Positions 5,034 through 5,051 of a stretch of 5,051 nt of DNA are shown here, in pieces. Source of the DNA: UBA4124 sp052034745. GTDB taxonomy: Bacteria; Patescibacteriota; Minisyncoccia; Phycocordibacterales; UBA9973. Numbering within the stretch: the stretch's first letter is position 1; every line of letters begins with the position of its first letter. Location of the stretch: assembly GCA_052034745.1 (NCBI GenBank), contig JBPOIF010000026.1:1-5051 (forward strand), given 5' to 3'. The position numbers and the translations under genes were made by a program. The notes under the pieces were generated by a model, which saw only the letters and a list, made by a program, of their open reading frames with translations, was not told the DNA's origin and searched no databases.

Positions 5034-5051
5034 CCCCCGCAATTGCGGGGG
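5034..5051 (+). terminator. Rho-independent terminator after rnhA (3' tail outside window)
   Basis: A 7-bp all-GC stem, CCCCCGC (5034-5040) with GCGGGGG (5045-5051), closes an AATT loop 7 nt after the rnhA stop. An A-rich stretch precedes it. The window ends at the stem, so the expected T-run cannot be seen. The A-rich 5' side would also serve a minus-strand transcript arriving from the right. Confidence 0.75.

Overview
The window looks like a compact, gene-dense chromosomal segment from an uncultivated bacterium, most likely Candidate Phyla Radiation / Patescibacteria of the Parcubacteria type. This is inferred from style, not from a marker gene. Spacers are short, and tpiA and pgk are neighbours. 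None of the five visible start codons has a recognisable Shine-Dalgarno sequence. One gene is an orphan hypothetical. TGA serves as a normal stop (2585-2587), so this is not a lineage that reads TGA as glycine. I see no insertion sequence, CRISPR array, tRNA, rRNA or phage gene.

Layout. (1) At 1-1241, + strand, lie the last 25 codons of a probable triosephosphate isomerase and then a complete phosphoglycerate kinase, 14 nt apart: a lower-glycolysis pair. (2) At 1242-1458 is a convergent spacer. It holds a promoter-like sequence, a hairpin that folds best on the minus strand, and a strong + strand terminator whose T-run reaches the stop codon of the opposing gene. A small RNA of about 175 nt could lie between the promoter and the terminator, but this is speculative. 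(3) At 1459-1872, - strand, is a HIT-family nucleotide hydrolase with a -10 box only 6 nt from its start codon. (4) At 1946-2587, + strand, is a 213-residue protein I cannot assign. It has its own consensus TTGACA -35 box and its own terminator, and it is more AT-rich than its neighbours. (5) At 2643-5026, + strand, are a full-length RecJ single-strand exonuclease and, 5 nt later, an RNase HI. The RNase HI carries a probable RNA:DNA-hybrid-binding (viroplasmin-type) domain at its C-terminus. The window ends in a GC hairpin.

How the genes work together. tpiA/pgk serve triose metabolism and substrate-level ATP synthesis. recJ/rnhA form a nucleic-acid maintenance pair: RecJ trims 5' single-stranded DNA and RNase HI removes RNA from RNA:DNA hybrids.

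The two observations most worth following are these. First, the RNase HI has its domains in the order opposite to the familiar one. Second, HIT, recJ and rnhA each have a -10-like box 6-8 nt before the start codon, which predicts leaderless mRNAs. I found no clear undescribed multi-gene system; the interest here is in architecture and expression signals.
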